Of a stretch of 64,000 nucleotides of DNA, positions 34,783-46,555 are shown in pieces (position 1 is the stretch's first letter; each line of letters opens with the position of its first letter). A program made the translations under genes and the position numbers. The stretch spans positions 54,422,788-54,486,787 of the forward strand of contig NC_077232.1 of the NCBI RefSeq assembly GCF_027887165.1, in the 5' to 3' direction. This DNA is from Monodelphis domestica (Eukaryota > Chordata > Mammalia > Didelphimorphia > Didelphidae). The notes beneath the pieces were generated by a model. That model worked only from the letters and a program-made list of their open reading frames with translations. It was not told where the DNA came from and ran no database searches.

Positions 34783-34866
34783 TTAAAAAAAACCTTTCCA
34801 TTTGTTTTAGTATTGGTTCTAGGTCAGAAAGTTCATAAGGTCTAGGCAATCAATATTTAAGTGACT
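34783..34866 (-). repeat. Group 1 SINE, 3' half
   Basis: 'tttagtattggttctaggtc' and 'gtctaggcaatcaatattta' then 'agtgact' are the SINE 3' half in reverse, cut off by the L1. Confidence 0.6.
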
Positions 34867-36793
34867 TTCCTTTTTTTTCCCTTTTTTTAAACATTATTTT
34901 ATTTGGTCATTTCCAAACATTATTCATTGGAGACAAAGATCATTTTCTTTTCCTCCCCCCCCCCCCGCCTCTCCTATAGCCAACTCACGATTCCACTGGG
35001 TATCACATGTGTCCTTGATTCGAAGCCATTTTCACGTTGTTGGTAATTGCATTAGAGTGTTCATTTAGAACATCTCCTCAATCATATCCCCTCAACACCT
35101 GTATCAAGCAGTTACTTTTCCTCATTGTTTTTACTCCCACATTTTGTTCTCTGCTTGTAGATAGTGTTTTTTCTCCTAGATCCCTGCAGATTGTTCAGGG
35201 ACATTGCATTGACACTAATGGAGAAGTCCATTACATTTTATTGTACCACAGTGTTTCAGTCTCTGTATACAATGTTTTCCTGGTTCTGCTCCTTTCACTC
35301 TGCATCACTTCCTGGAGGTCTTTCCAGATCACATGGAATTCCTCCACTTTATTATTCCTTTGAGCACAATAGTATTCCATCACCAACATATACCACAATT
35401 TGTTCAGCCATTCCCCAATTGAAGGGCATCCCCTCATTTTTCAATTTTTGGCCACCACAAAGAGCACAGCTATGAATATTTTTGTACATGTCTTTTTCCT
35501 TATTATCTCTTTGGGGTACAAACCCAGCAGTGCTATGGTTGGATCAAAGGGCAGACAATCTTTTATTGCCCTTTGGACATAGTTCCAAATTGCCCTCCAG
35601 AATGGTTGGATCAATTCACAATTCCACCAGCAATGAATTAATGTCCCTACTTTGCCACATCCCCTCCAGCATTCATTACTTTCCTTTGCTGTCATGTTAG
35701 CCAATCTGCTAGGTTTGAGGTGATATCTCAGAGTTGTTTTGATTTGCATCTCTCTGATTATAAGAGATTTAGAACACTTTTTCATGTGCTTATTAATAGT
35801 TTTGATTTCTTTATCTGAAAACTGCCTATTCATGTCCCTTGTCAATTTATCAATTGAAGAATGGATTGATTTTGTGTACAATTGATTTAGCTCTTTGTAA
35901 ATTTGAGTAATTAAACCTTTTTCAGAGGTTTTTATGAAGATTGTTTCCCAATTTGTTGCTTCCCTTCTGGTTTTAGTTACATTGGTTTTGTTTGTACAAA
36001 AACGTTTTAATTTGATGTATTCAAAATTATTTATTTTATATTTTGTGACTCTAAGTCTCGCTTGGTATTAAAATCTTTCCCTTCCCAATGGTCTGACATG
36101 TATACTATTCTGTGTTTGCCTAATTTACTTATAGTTTCCTTCTTTATGTTCAAGTCATTCATCCATTCTGAATTTATCTTGGTGTAGCGTGTGAGGTATT
36201 GATCCAAGCCTAATCTCTCCCACACTGTCTTCCAATTTTCCCAGCAGTTTTTATCAAATAGTGGATTTTTTTCCCCAAAAGCTGGGGTCTTTGGGTTTGT
36301 CATAGACTGTCTTGCTGAGGTTATTTACACCAAGTATATTCCACTGATCCTCCTTTCTGCCTCTTAGTCAGTACCAAATTGTTTTGATAACCACTGCTTT
36401 ATAGTATAGTTTGAGATCTGGGACTACAAGTCCTCCTTCCTCTGCATTTTTTTTTCATGATTTCACTGGATAGCTTTGATCCTTTATTCTTCCAAATGAA
36501 CTTTGTTGTGTTGTTTTTCTAATTCAGTAAAGAAGTTTTTTGGTAGTTCAATGGGTATGGCACTAAATAAGAAAATTAATTTGGGTAGGATGGTCATTTT
36601 TATTATGTTAGCTCATGAGCAATCAATGTTTTTCCAATTGTTTAGATCTAGTTTTAGCTGTGTGGAGAGTGTTTTGTAGTTGAGTTCATATAGTTCCTGT
36701 GTTTGTCTCAGCAGATAGATTCCTAAATATTTTATATTATCTAGGGTGATTTTAAATGGTATTTCTCTTTCTAATTCTTACTGCTGAAATGGG

Positions 36794-36827
<34 letters not shown>

Positions 36828-36955
36828 GCTGATGACTTATGCAGGTTCATTTTGTATCCTGTAAATTTGCTAAAGTTGTTGATTATTTCAAGTAACTTTT
36901 TGGTTGATTCTCTAGGATTCCTTAAGTAAACCATCATATCATCCGCAAAGAGTGA
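34867..36955 (-). mobile_element. L1, 2.1 kb, 5'-truncated
   Basis: The largest L1 of the younger type in the window. From its tail (poly-T 34868-34888) it runs through the 3' UTR into ORF2, breaking just upstream of the reverse transcriptase FADD motif ('[11 protein letters not shown]', about 36920-36955). Downstream of that motif come thumb-region sequence, 'KTPAFGEKNPLFDKNCWENW' (about 36230-36300), and the C-terminal cysteine-rich block '[19 protein letters not shown]' within the open frame 35441-35881. ORF2 is interrupted by stops and frame shifts between these blocks, and a (TA)n at 36794-36825 lies inside. The 7-base 'agtgact' is at both edges (34860, 36951) but is too short to prove a duplication. 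Confidence 0.93.
36794..36825. repeat. (TA)n microsatellite
   Basis: Dinucleotide run inside the L1 copy; it makes the YIYIYI end of a minus-strand frame. Confidence 0.9.
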
Positions 36956-36959
36956 CTGA

Positions 36960-37920
36960 CATAACAACTCACTGAAATAGGAATGGATCAGGAGTTTCTC
37001 CTCCCACTTTAAAACTGGATGATATGAAACAGATAGTCCATAAGTGTCAAAGTGGAAACTGGAACCCAAATCTTTTAACACCAAGTTCAGTGTGAGTACT
37101 GATCTGGGTTGCAAAATGGGGGTCTTGTATTATTTTCTCAATTCTTCTTTGTCTGGTGTGTGTAAACACATATACACAATTTCTGAATGTGGCCAGGAAA
37201 CTATGGTTTTATTTTATGAGGAATCATAGAACATTACTAACAAGATATCCAAGAGTGTGAGTATAATCTATGGTAGTATGATTCTGGTTGTCCTTCTATC
37301 AAGGCCAGATGCTTATACTTGGGATGAGACCTCAGCCCTGTCAAAATCTTTGCTTTTGTTTCTGTAAATCTGATCCTGCTGTCCTGGGCTAATACTACAA
37401 GGCATTTAACAGTGTTAATTAAAGATTCCAGCCAAGCAAGATGCTAAGAGTGGGGCTGCCAAAGGCATTCTCCTTTTTGAAAGAGCCAGATTGATTTAGG
37501 GGTCTTTAACCAAATGCTCTGTAAGTCCCATGGCCAACAGCTTGGTGCTAGCAAATAGCACATTGGAGGCTAGAGATCTAGAAGCAGAATTGGCTACTCA
37601 CCAGATGGAAGAGCAAGGTGATCTCAGTGGGAATGGAGATGTAAACCCTCAGCTTGAAGCCTAGAAAGCCTCCCAGGCTATGTTTCTCTCTTTAAAAATA
37701 TAGTGAGTTAACTATCAAATGGCCACAGGGAAGTAGCAAAGGAACTTTTTGTTGAGTGATTTTGAACTCATAGTTTGGGGAGAAGGCTTTTGGGTTAGGG
37801 TAGTCCCCAAGGAGTTCACTTTTTCTAATTTAATGTTCTGCATTTTTATACTAAAAGTCCAAGTTCATGAATATCCAGCAACAGAGAAAAATAAGCAAAT
37901 TAGTTAGACTTTTGTTGAAA
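36960..37920. other. Unassigned, repeat-poor stretch
   Basis: Nearly 1 kb without a recognised repeat. 37240-37700 is balanced in composition and has no coding signal. Possible single-copy DNA. Confidence 0.35.
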
Positions 37921-37924
37921 CCAA

Positions 37925-38145
37925 GAAGAAATGGTACATATCACTTGGAGTCAGGAATACCTGAGTTTAAATACCTTCTAACACATATACTAGTGTGGCA
38001 CTGGGATTTAACTTTTCCTATCCTCAGTTGCCTCATATGTAAAATGAGGAAAATAACACCACTTATCTCGTGATTGTGAGGAAGTAAGAAAACACATATC
38101 AAATTCCTTGCAAACATACTATATCAATTTTAATTATTATTAGAT
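37925..38145 (+). repeat. CORE-SINE, L2-tailed type
   Basis: 'cacttggagtcaggaatacc', 'tgagtttaaataccttctaa', 'ctcagttgcctcatatgtaa', 'ttattattag' tail. Confidence 0.7.
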
Positions 38146-38217
38146 GTACTGGCTGCCTTCTTTCTCAACATGATCATTTGTTTCTAGTTCCATTTTCTCT
38201 TTATTCATTATTAGTTT

Positions 38218-38640
38218 TAGTTTAACCCAATAAACATTTATTAATCAACTACTATGTTTCAGGCATACTGCTAAGAGCTGGGGATACAATTAATAAAAAG
38301 AAAGACAATCTCTATTCTCAAGGTACTTACAATATAATGGGAACACACAAAAGGAAGAAGGAAAAGCAGGAAAGACTCTTTAATACTTCTTTAGAAAGAG
38401 GAAAGGAGTAACAGGATGTCCCTATGGAGATGAAAATAGGCATGTCAGCAGATGCAAAATGAGTTGGGTTCAGGTTCTACTCTCTATAAAGGAAGGCTTT
38501 GGGAGGAAGTTGATACTCTTCTTTGGAGATGGAGAAGAATCTGAGGAATGTAATATCAAATAAGGTTTGAATAAGCAGCAGGGTGATGAATTCAGAAGTG
38601 CTGAGCCTGTCTTAGGAGGGGCATCCTCCTTCCTTAGAAT
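38218..38640 (-). repeat. Long L2-like repeat
   Basis: 'caataaacatttattaatca' and 'actactatgtttcaggcata', 'aaggtacttacaatataatg' are the reversed tail; the interior (from about 38395) is weaker. Confidence 0.6.
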
Positions 38641-38649
38641 TTAAATCAG

Positions 38650-38860
38650 GCAGGTTAACATGTGCAAAATGAAACTGGAAAGGATCATAGGGCTTATTTA
38701 GTTCAATTCTAATTCAAATAAAAAAAATCCCACCTATTGTATTATCTACAATGAAGTAGTCATCCAGTTTTTCCTTGCAAAATTCATACAAAATTTCACT
38801 ATACTTTTCATTATAATTTCACTATATTCTGAAGTGTCCCATTCCAGAATGAAGAGAAGA
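38650..38860 (-). repeat. Decayed SINE/L3-like sequence
   Basis: 'gaaaggatcatagggcttat' resembles a reversed THER start, and 'agtagtcatccagtttttcc' resembles part of the CR1/L3 3' region. Tentative. Confidence 0.3.
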
Positions 38861-38879
38861 ATATCACAATTAGATGACA

Positions 38880-39060
38880 AATCTGCTGGACTCCAGTGGA
38901 AAACTCTGCAATTGGAGTTAATTTGGGATCCTAAGTCTACAACCTGTATGTCCTTGGCCAAATCACTTAAGATCTTGAGGTCTCATTTTTTCCTCCTGAA
39001 AATTGAAGTTGGACTAAATGATCTCTAAGATTTCTTCCAGCCTAGATGTATGATCTGATG
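38880..39060 (+). repeat. CORE-SINE (THER-like)
   Basis: 'tatgtccttggccaaatcac', 'gaagttggactaaatgatct', 'ctaagatttcttccagccta'. Confidence 0.75.
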
Positions 39061-39079
39061 TTTAAAAAGTCCTGATCAT

Positions 39080-39545
39080 ATTAAAGAATGTTTCCTTATG
39101 ATGAGCCCAAATGTGCCTTCCTATAATTTTTCATTAGGATCAGCCCTGTCCTTTGGGGCTAAAATAGAACAAGTTTAGTTCCTTTTCCATCTGATGATAC
39201 TTTGAATTTTGGAAGACAGCTCTATTGTGCACAATAAATATTTCCTTCTCTATGTGAAATATCTCCAAGTCATTTAATTATCTCCCTTCATGGTACTAAT
39301 TGTACTCCTCAGGATCTACTTTAGTTTTTCAGTCATTCCAAGCATTTAACAACTGGATCAGAATAAAATATCACAGATACCATCTAAATAGTAGAGAATT
39401 ATGTAGAATTGTGGTTTTCCTTTCTCTGGATATTATATTTCTTTTTGTAGAATCTAAGATCCCATTCATTCTGGGTCGTCACTTCACGTTGCAAATTTAC
39501 ATTGAGTTTATGCTCTACTAGGAGGTCTAGGACTTACTTCAAATG
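39080..39545 (-). repeat. L3/CR1 LINE 3' region
   Basis: Reverse of the CR1/L3 3' part in correct order: 'tttccttatgatgagcccaa', 'cctttggggctaaaatagaa', 'gatactttgaattttggaag', 'tactcctcaggatctacttt', 'agaatctaagatcccattca', 'ctctactaggaggtctagga'. The open frame at 39300-39521 is part of it. Confidence 0.75.
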
Positions 39546-40190
39546 ATCTATGTCAGCAATCCAGGACCTATGCAGTTTAGTCTGTTGATAACAGGTGCAA
39601 GAATTACAAGTGAACTTACTAAGTTTTGTCTTTATGTTTGATCCAACATTTCTAGCTCCTATCTTCAGTGTCTTTTAATAAATAATACTTAACAAATAAT
39701 AATTTTATGTAATTAAAATGAAAAACAAATTTAATAAATAATAAATAAACACTGGAAGATCCCTACATATAGTCAGGTTTACCATTAGGAGGTTCAGCAA
39801 GGATTGAGACACAGTCAACTTTTGAATATTTTGATGTTTATAATAAAAACATGGACACCTTAGGGCATAGACTCATTCCAGGCATTTCATTTTTCTTCTC
39901 TGGTCTTAATTTTTTTTAATTATAAAAAGAGTAAGCTAAAATAGATGATCCCCAAGGTCCCCTTTAACTATAGTATTTGAAATCCATGATTATATCTGAT
40001 TTATTATCTAAAACCAGAACTTAAATATGGATTCATGAGCCTGTTAATGCCACAAGCAAATCAAGAATGCCATTGCTTGGACTTTTCAATGAATCATAAA
40101 ATCCACCAATATGCATCTTGTGTATTGTTATTATATTGAAACTAAAGATGTTACATGTCAGCTAAAGCTGATATATTAGCCCCATTTTGT
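39546..40190. other. Unassigned AT-rich stretch
   Basis: No gene or family recognised. Confidence 0.35.
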
Positions 40191-40194
40191 AGAG

Positions 40195-40435
40195 GTTTGG
40201 TAGGGGGTTACTCTTCATGACCCTCTTTGGGATTTTCTTGACCAGGATACTAGAGTGGTTTGCCATTTTCTTCTCCATTTTATCTTATAAATGAGGAAAC
40301 TCAGGCAAATAGAATTAAGTGACTTGTCCAGAGTCACATAGCTGGTAAGTATCTGAGGTCAGATTTGAACTCAGGAGGATGATTTTTCTTGATTCCAGGC
40401 TCATTGCCATATCCACTGCATCATCTATCTGTTTA
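40195..40435 (-). mobile_element. RTE-tailed CORE-SINE
   Basis: Reverse: 'cttcatgaccctctttggga', 'gtttgccattttcttctcca', 'gacttgtccagagtcacata', 'gaggtcagatttgaactcag', 'catatccactgcatcatcta'. Confidence 0.88.
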
Positions 40436-40625
40436 TTTATTTATATCTAGATATTTATATAGGTAGTTATACATATACACGCATTTATACATACATTTAT
40501 GGAAATCGCTCCATATATGTATATATACATATTTGTATATTTATCTATAAGTGAATAATGTATGTAGGTATATATAAATTATTCATATATATCATCTATA
40601 TTATATATATTTATATATGATAAGA
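40436..40625. repeat. AT-rich low-complexity tract
   Basis: Imperfect TATA, TTTA and ATAC runs. Confidence 0.75.
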
Positions 40626-40796
40626 TTTAGGGAAAGAAAAAGATTAAAGAAGCTGTAGATCTTGTATACTGGAAGACTGATATGATAACAGATAAATATG
40701 GGAAGGAAGGACTCAATATCTTAGTTTATTAATGTTTTCTGAAGCAAAGAGAATGCTCTTTGAACTGTGGAAGACAATCTCCCCAAATGTAATAAG

Positions 40797-41000
40797 AAAA
40801 CAAGCATTTACTTAATATGTTCCAGGCACTGTACAAAGAAACGTGTATTCAAGAAATGCCAAAACCTCAACCCTGTCCTCAAGGAGCTCTCATTCTCATG
40901 GCAGAGATAGCCTGGAAACAACTGTGTACATATAATATATATTGTGCAAATGTAAGAAAATCTCACAGGGAAAGGAAAACTCATACATGAGGACATAACA
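40797..41000 (-). repeat. L2-like tail
   Basis: 'aaacaagcatttacttaata', 'tgttccaggcactgtacaaa', 'ccctgtcctcaaggagctct'. Confidence 0.7.
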
Positions 41001-41002
41001 TA

Positions 41003-41125
41003 AAAAATCATTTATTAAAAACCCAATATGAGCTACTTTTATGCTTAGTGATGAAGATACAAAGTAAAAATGAAATGGTCTCTGCTCTCTAGAAGCTTAC
41101 ATTTTAGTTGAAGAGTCTATATTTA
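41003..41125 (-). repeat. L2-like tail, second copy
   Basis: 'aaatcatttattaaaaaccc', 'gatgaagatacaaagtaaaa', 'ctctagaagcttacatttta', directly after the first copy and in the same orientation. Confidence 0.65.
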
Positions 41126-41738
41126 TTATTTATTTATTAGATTATATAATGTTTATTAAACAACAGTAAATTTAGTTGGTCTTCATTAATTAAAATCATT
41201 AGGTCTCAAAGAATGCTAATTAAAATTTATTTTACATTTTTGGCAAAATGATCACCAATTAAACTTTAAAAAATTAAAATAAAGCAAATCCTGACCACAT
41301 TATTTCTCAGAATCATTTATGAAAACTGTGGGAAATTGTACAAATGTAGCAATGTTGGAAACTCGCAAGTATATTGTTTTCAGATACTTGGCTAGCAAGC
41401 TTGACAAAGTTATATTCTTGATAAAGTTATAGATAATACTGTTAAAGGGGATTGTTTGTGAGCATTTAGACAGAGAATTAATGATTACTAAGTCAGAATG
41501 GCTTCACCAAATTATTCATGAGCCTACTTCTGCATAACTAATCTCAGTTTAAAAAAAAACAGGCTTGCTATCCTGAATATTTTGAGCATAATATACTTGA
41601 GTTTTAGCAGTCTCTCAGGCTCTCCTTTTGAACAAGAAGGGGAAATGTGGTTGAGATGACAGTACGGTGAGTTGTATCTGGAACTTATAAGTACCTGGAC
41701 TGAACATGTAGCCATTAATGGATTTATATAAGCTTGAA
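41126..41738. other. Unassigned AT-rich stretch
   Basis: No gene or family recognised. Confidence 0.35.
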
Positions 41739-41739
41739 A

Positions 41740-42010
41740 GGGGCAGCTAAGGAATATGGTGTATAGAATGCTGGGCTCGCAGTTAGGAAGACTCATCTTC
41801 CTGAGTTCGATTCCAGCTTCAAACACTTATAAGAGCTTTGTAACCCTGGGCAAGTCACTTCATTCTGTTTGTCTCAGTTTCCTCATCTGTTAAATGAATG
41901 GAAAAAAGAATATCAAACTCCTCCAGTATCTTTCCAAGAAAATCCCAACTGGGGTCTTGGAGAATCAGAAATTACTGAAAAAATCCAACAACTTAACAAC
42001 AACCAAAACT
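41740..42010 (+). mobile_element. RTE-tailed CORE-SINE
   Basis: 'ggggcagctaaggaatatgg', 'aaccctgggcaagtcacttc', 'gtctcagtttcctcatctgt', 'ctccagtatctttccaagaa', 'ggggtcttggagaatcagaa', then AACAAC repeats. Confidence 0.88.
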
Positions 42011-42059
42011 TGGAAAGTAATTTTTAGTAGAACGCTCCTGGAATCCATAGATTCTCTTT

Positions 42060-42425
42060 GTTCTGGTAAAACTACATATGAAGTGTCATTTTTGGTTCAA
42101 CTCATCACATTTTAGAAAGAACATTGATAAGTTGTTTGTGTCCCAAGGAAAACAGTGAGGGGAAGACTGAGTTTTTATACATCATTGGGACAAAAGGAGA
42201 GGTTAAGAAAATAAAGATGGTGATGAAACTGGAAGTCATATTTTGAGGATCAATTGAAAGAAATGATAGTGTTAAGACTTAAATATAAGATTCAGAGGAT
42301 CATGGTAGCTCTCCAAGAATCTGAAATATTGTTCTATGGAAGAAGGAATAGATTGTTGTGCTCAGTTCTAGAGGTAAGACTGAAAGCAATGGGTGGAAAT
42401 TAAAAAGAGACCAATTTCAGGATCC
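42060..42425 (+). repeat. L3/CR1 LINE 3' region
   Basis: 'tcatcacattttagaaagaa', 'cattgataagttgtttgtgt', 'ggggaagactgagtttttat', 'gactgaaagcaatgggtgga' and 'aaaaagagaccaatttcagg' follow CR1 3' order in the forward sense. Confidence 0.75.
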
Positions 42426-43370
42426 TAACCAAAAAAAAAAAAAGTAGCCATAATGGAGTTGTGGGTTCTCTTCCAAATGAAAGACTTTGTATAATGACTG
42501 GATGAAACTTAATTAGGACTTTGTAAAAGGGATTCCCAGTCATCTGGAGAAAGAAAAAAAAAATGAACTCTATGGTTGGTGATTCCAATTCTGGAACTCT
42601 GGCCTTATCTGGAATTTTGACTTCATTGCATTGTGTCTGTGGTTGTATAAGACTCTTTCCTTTTCTGGTATGGTAATATTGAATTAATGAAGTTCTAGGA
42701 ATGAGAAATGCAAGCCACACTAGTCTCCAAGAGCCTTGGGGGCTGAGGCATGATTCTGTGACTACCAGCTAGAAGACAATGGAGTAGATGCTTTTGGCAT
42801 CCATGTATACCAAATCGTTCTCTTGAACAGGTTTACTGTTGTCACAGAAACCAACTCTCAAAGGACGTGGCATTCTAGTAACCCTGCCATATATATAGAC
42901 CTGAGCTGAGATTTTTTCATCTTCCAGGTCCTTAAATGTTTAACAGTAACACAGATTCATCCTGACATGGAAGCCTAATGTAGCCCTTAGACTTCATGAT
43001 TTGGATATTTAGTGTCCTTTCTCTTTGCTTTGGGGGAAAAACACCTCCACAAATACATAAAGGATTAACATAAAAATTTAAAGGAAAAAAGTCTTAGTGT
43101 AGTATCTGTGGCAATCATGAAAATTATTTATTTGGGTTTTTTTAAGCATTATGAAATTTGCTTAAACATCACAGTCATTTCTCTTTATAGATCTTTATCT
43201 CATCAAGCCTTGAGCTTTCTTGGTAAAAAAGGCAACAAAACAATCAACACAATAACTGCATCTGAAGGTAATTGTAATATAGTATTTCACTTCTTAGAGG
43301 GAAGTGTACTTCATTACCTGTTTTTACCCTAGAATCAGTTTTAGCCATAGTTTCATCTCCACTTAGTTTT
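42426..43370. other. Unassigned stretch, no gene seen
   Basis: About 950 bases. No repeat recognised apart from short A-runs at 42430-42443 and 42551-42562. The 106-codon minus frame is partly made by these runs. Confidence 0.35.
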
Positions 43371-43371
43371 T

Positions 43372-43575
43372 TCCCCCTTCTTTTTTTTAAACCCTTACCT
43401 TCCATCTTAGAATTAATACATAATATTAGTTCCAAGGCAGAAGAGTGGTAAGGGCTAGGCAACAGAAGTTAAGTGACTTCTTCAAGATCACACAGTCAGG
43501 AAGCATCAGATTTGAATGTAGGATTTCTCAGTTCTAGCCCTGACTCTTTATTCACTTAGGCATCTCACTGTTCCC
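43372..43575 (-). mobile_element. Group 1 marsupial SINE
   Basis: 'aaacccttaccttccatctt', 'ggcagaagagtggtaagggc', 'gttaagtgacttcttcaaga', 'gatttgaatgtaggatttct'. Confidence 0.85.
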
Positions 43576-43798
43576 ACTTAGAGTTCTTTTAATTTACACT
43601 AATAAATTTATTGTGTTTAGCATTCTGTTGGTCTTCTTATTTAACTCTGCCATAGTTCATACAGATTTCCCCACCATATTACTAGAAATTGCTTATATTG
43701 TTTGTTTTTTTACTTTTTTATGGTCTAGACCTGTTATTTCAATGTTTTGGGGAATTCTGGATATGATAAAATCCTTTTACTAAAGCAGATCACTGACT
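43576..43798. other. Unassigned stretch
   Basis: No feature recognised. Confidence 0.3.
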
Positions 43799-43799
43799 G

Positions 43800-44290
43800 T
43801 TTAATCAATCAACACTTATTAAGTGCCTAGCATGTGGCAGGCAGTGTGCTAAATGGTGGAGATGCAAAAAGAGGCAAAGGTCTCTGTCCTCAAGGAGCTT
43901 ACAAGCTAATGGGAGAGACAACTTGCAAACAAATATATGCAAAGTAATCTTTTTACAGGATACATAGGACATAATTACCTAGAATTAAGAAGGATTAGTT
44001 TCTAGCATAAGATGGAATTTGAGTTGGGACTTAAAGTTGGGACATGCCAAGGAGGTCAGTATTCAGAAAAGAGTTTTGTTTGTTGAACAGAGAGAAGGTC
44101 AGTGTCACTGGGAGTATTTTCAGAGTAAGGTGAAAGAAGTCTTGAAAAGTAGGAGGAAACCAGTTATAAAGGGCTTTGAATGCCAAACAGAGCATTTCAT
44201 ACTTGATCTTGAAGACAATACAGGGTCAATGAAATTCATGAGTAGAGAGTGGGGGATATGATCAGACTTGTGCTTTAGAAAAATCACTTA
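43800..44290 (-). repeat. Long L2-like repeat
   Basis: Well-preserved reversed copy: 'aacacttattaagtgcctag', 'gtcctcaaggagcttacaag', 'gaacagagagaaggtcagtg', 'ataaagggctttgaatgcca', 'gatcagacttgtgctttaga'. Confidence 0.75.
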
Positions 44291-44317
44291 ATGGTCTGTT
44301 TTTCTATTTATAGCCAC

Positions 44318-44425
44318 CTAACAGTACTGAGAGTTTATGATAATCCAGGGTCACTTGGTATCAGAGGAATGACCCAAGTCTTCTGCACAGATGGGCAGGA
44401 TTTCTATCTACTACACCAAAACAAC
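44318..44425 (-). repeat. SINE fragment
   Basis: 'gggtcacttggtatcagagg' and 'gatttctatctactacacc' look like a reversed SINE core and head. Confidence 0.4.
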
Positions 44426-44647
44426 CTTTTTATTTTATGGAATAAGGACAAAGTTTTATGGACAATTATGCAACTAGTTCTAGGCAGAGCTTTAAAGCAA
44501 CCCAGAATTCTTGGTTCCTAGTCCTGAGTTCTTTTCAGTATGCTATGAGGTCTTCTCCACATCGTACCAATTCCAGTTGTTATAGATGCTCATATAATAG
44601 AACTGTACCTTGATTTATTGTTTCAGATAGACATGATCTTGACAGTA

Positions 44648-44832
44648 ATATCTAGAATTAGAAGAACACTTAAAAGCCATGCAGTCCAATTTCTATTATT
44701 TTTATCAAGAAAGAAACTGAATCAGGGAGATATTAAATGGTTTATTCAGGACGATACAGGTAGTAATTAGCTGAGGCAGGATTTGGATTTAGGTCTTCCT
44801 GATGATAAGCTCAGCAGTGGACCAACTCTCCT
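44648..44832 (-). repeat. THER/MIR-type SINE
   Basis: 'gaacacttaaaagccatgca', 'gtccaatttctattattttt', 'gctgaggcaggatttggatt'. Confidence 0.65.
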
Positions 44833-44839
44833 TCCCCAA

Positions 44840-44950
44840 CTTGTCTCTTCTTCATTTTATAAAGGAATATAATGAGTACTAATGAGGAAGAATTGCTTGG
44901 TCACAGTCACATGGGAGAATGGCTTATTTAAGGTCATGTAGCTAATAACC
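44840..44950 (-). repeat. MIR-type SINE fragment
   Basis: 'ttcttcattttataaaggaa' and 'gcttggtcacagtcacatgg'. Confidence 0.45.
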
Positions 44951-44954
44951 CTCC

Positions 44955-45075
44955 TCACTCCCAGTAGAATAATCTTGAGAGCAAAGGCTATTTAAGCTTT
45001 GTATTAGCATGCCTGGTATCTTAACAAAGTGTGTTGCAATTAATAGATTCTTCAAAAATGTTGGTTGAAATGATC
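44955..45075 (+). repeat. L2 LINE 3' end
   Basis: 'gcatgcctggtatcttaaca', 'attaatagattcttcaaaaa', 'tgttggttgaaatgatcaga'. Confidence 0.6.
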
Positions 45076-45353
45076 AGATTAATAAGTGGCAGCTCTGTGA
45101 TTAACACAGGATTTTTGACTTTAAATCTGGTGTCTTATTCCCTATCCCTACATAAGAAGAAGATGAATTAAAGTAAAAGAACTCAATAATTTGCTTCTGT
45201 AGTGCTCCAAATCCAAAAATTCACATGATATTTCCAAATTGTACCGTTTCTTGCAGGATGTTCTCTGGCTGAATTTGTAGCTTTTTTGCATTGGTGTGAG
45301 ATTAAAATGGCATGAATATGAGTTTCTCCTTCTTCGCCCACCCCTCCTCCTTT

Positions 45354-45473
45354 GAGGATCTGAGCAATGCATTTGATACGGATGATTATAACATTCTATT
45401 GGATAAATTAGCCTCCTAGGGTTTGATACTTCAACTCTGAAATGGATCGCTTCATATGCAAATCGAATATGCT
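45354..45473 (+). pseudogene. CR1/L2-type LINE reverse transcriptase remnant
   Basis: The plus strand reads 'EDLSNAFDTDDYNILLDKLA' and, after a one-base frame change at about 45417, 'LGFDTSTLKWIASYANRIC'. This matches the reverse transcriptase block of CR1/L2/Rex-type LINEs, usually 'DLSAAFDTVDH.ILL..L' followed by 'LG......W..SYL..R'. The F-D of FDT is the first catalytic aspartate position. Only about 40 residues are recognisable. The frames that follow do not show the expected 'G.PQGS' motif, so the remnant is short. It may belong to L2 or L3; the sequence alone does not say which. Confidence 0.7.
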
Positions 45474-46040
45474 GAGAAGGCGAGTCTTTTTGGGGAATTT
45501 TCCATTCCTCTTAGTGAGTTATGACAAGGGGGAGATGATCACAGAGTCTCAGTCCAATAGGATTTTTATATATCGAAACACCAGTATCAGACAAGCAATT
45601 GAAACACAGTATCTGGGTGCCTAATGTGCCCCAGTCTCAGCTTGTTGATTCCAAAGTCATTTCTGTATGAACCTATTTGTATCCAGTCCTCATTCCAACA
45701 GCATCTGGAAGTCTGGCATTACTTAAAATACACAATTAAATTTGAGTACCTCATACCGGAATCTTATTATAAACTTGTTATTTTCTTTTCCTTAATTCTA
45801 CCATATTACTCCTAATTACAGTTTCTCATCATAAACATTTCTTCAATTATTTTTTCGATGAATTTACAACCAGATCTGAACATGCCCCATCTCTAACATC
45901 CCCCCACCATTTCCTCAAACTCAGTTACCTACTTTGAAATAGTCAACATCCCAGGCAGATAGACCAAGTGGAGAGTGAATAGTTTTCACTAATCATTTCA
46001 CTCCAGTACACTCTGGGAAAGAGTTCCTTTATAGTCAAAG
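45474..46040. other. Unassigned stretch
   Basis: No repeat or gene recognised; may include more decayed LINE sequence downstream of the RT remnant. Confidence 0.35.
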
Positions 46041-46044
46041 GGTC

Positions 46045-46310
46045 AATATTAGAAAACTATTTAAATTGCACAAGAAAAGTTACTGAGTTTTTATACCCAT
46101 TGACCCAGAGATTCCATGACTGGGATTATATACCAAGGAGTTCAGTGATAACAATTAAAGATACAGAGATATAAGTATGTTTAATGAATCATTCATTATT
46201 CATGAAAAGAAATGATGGAAGAATGACTGGACAAATTATAATTTCTGAACTCAATGGGATATTACTGAGCCAAATGTTGCATACAAACTCCAAGAAACAT
46301 GGGGAGCCAT
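46045..46310 (+). mobile_element. Older L1 fragment, ORF2 C-terminus
   Basis: The only L1 piece on the plus strand. 'tacccattgacccagagatt', 'gggattatataccaaggagt', 'gatattactgagccaaatgt' and 'caagaaacatggggagcc' follow the order of L1 ORF2 C-terminal coding sequence, with a large internal deletion. Confidence 0.75.
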
Positions 46311-46469
46311 TTATGTGGAAAGGAAAGAGCACTCACTCCATCTGGCGCTGGATGAACCCAGGTCAAATTTTGCCTTTAGTTTAGGTAAGTAAGTAACCTT
46401 CTTGGACCTCATTTACTTTAGCTAAAAATTAAGGGAGTTGAATAATATAGAAGGAAATAGGAATTTAAT

Positions 46470-46555
46470 GAGTCTATTAGCCAGACACTATGCTAAACAA
46501 TTTATAAATTTTATTTGATCCCCACAACAACCCTGAGTAATTGGAGCTATTTTTT
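46470..46555 (-). repeat. MIR, left part (split by L1s)
   Basis: 'gccagacactatgctaaaca', 'tttgatccccacaacaaccc' and 'tgagtaattggagctatttt' give the reversed MIR up to its 'tagrtrctatt' point. The other half starts at 48101. Confidence 0.85.

Noticed and set aside
34860-36957. 7-base 'agtgact' as target-site duplication of the 2.1-kb L1
   Set aside because: Too short, and the left copy also fits the SINE sequence it ends in; not claimed.
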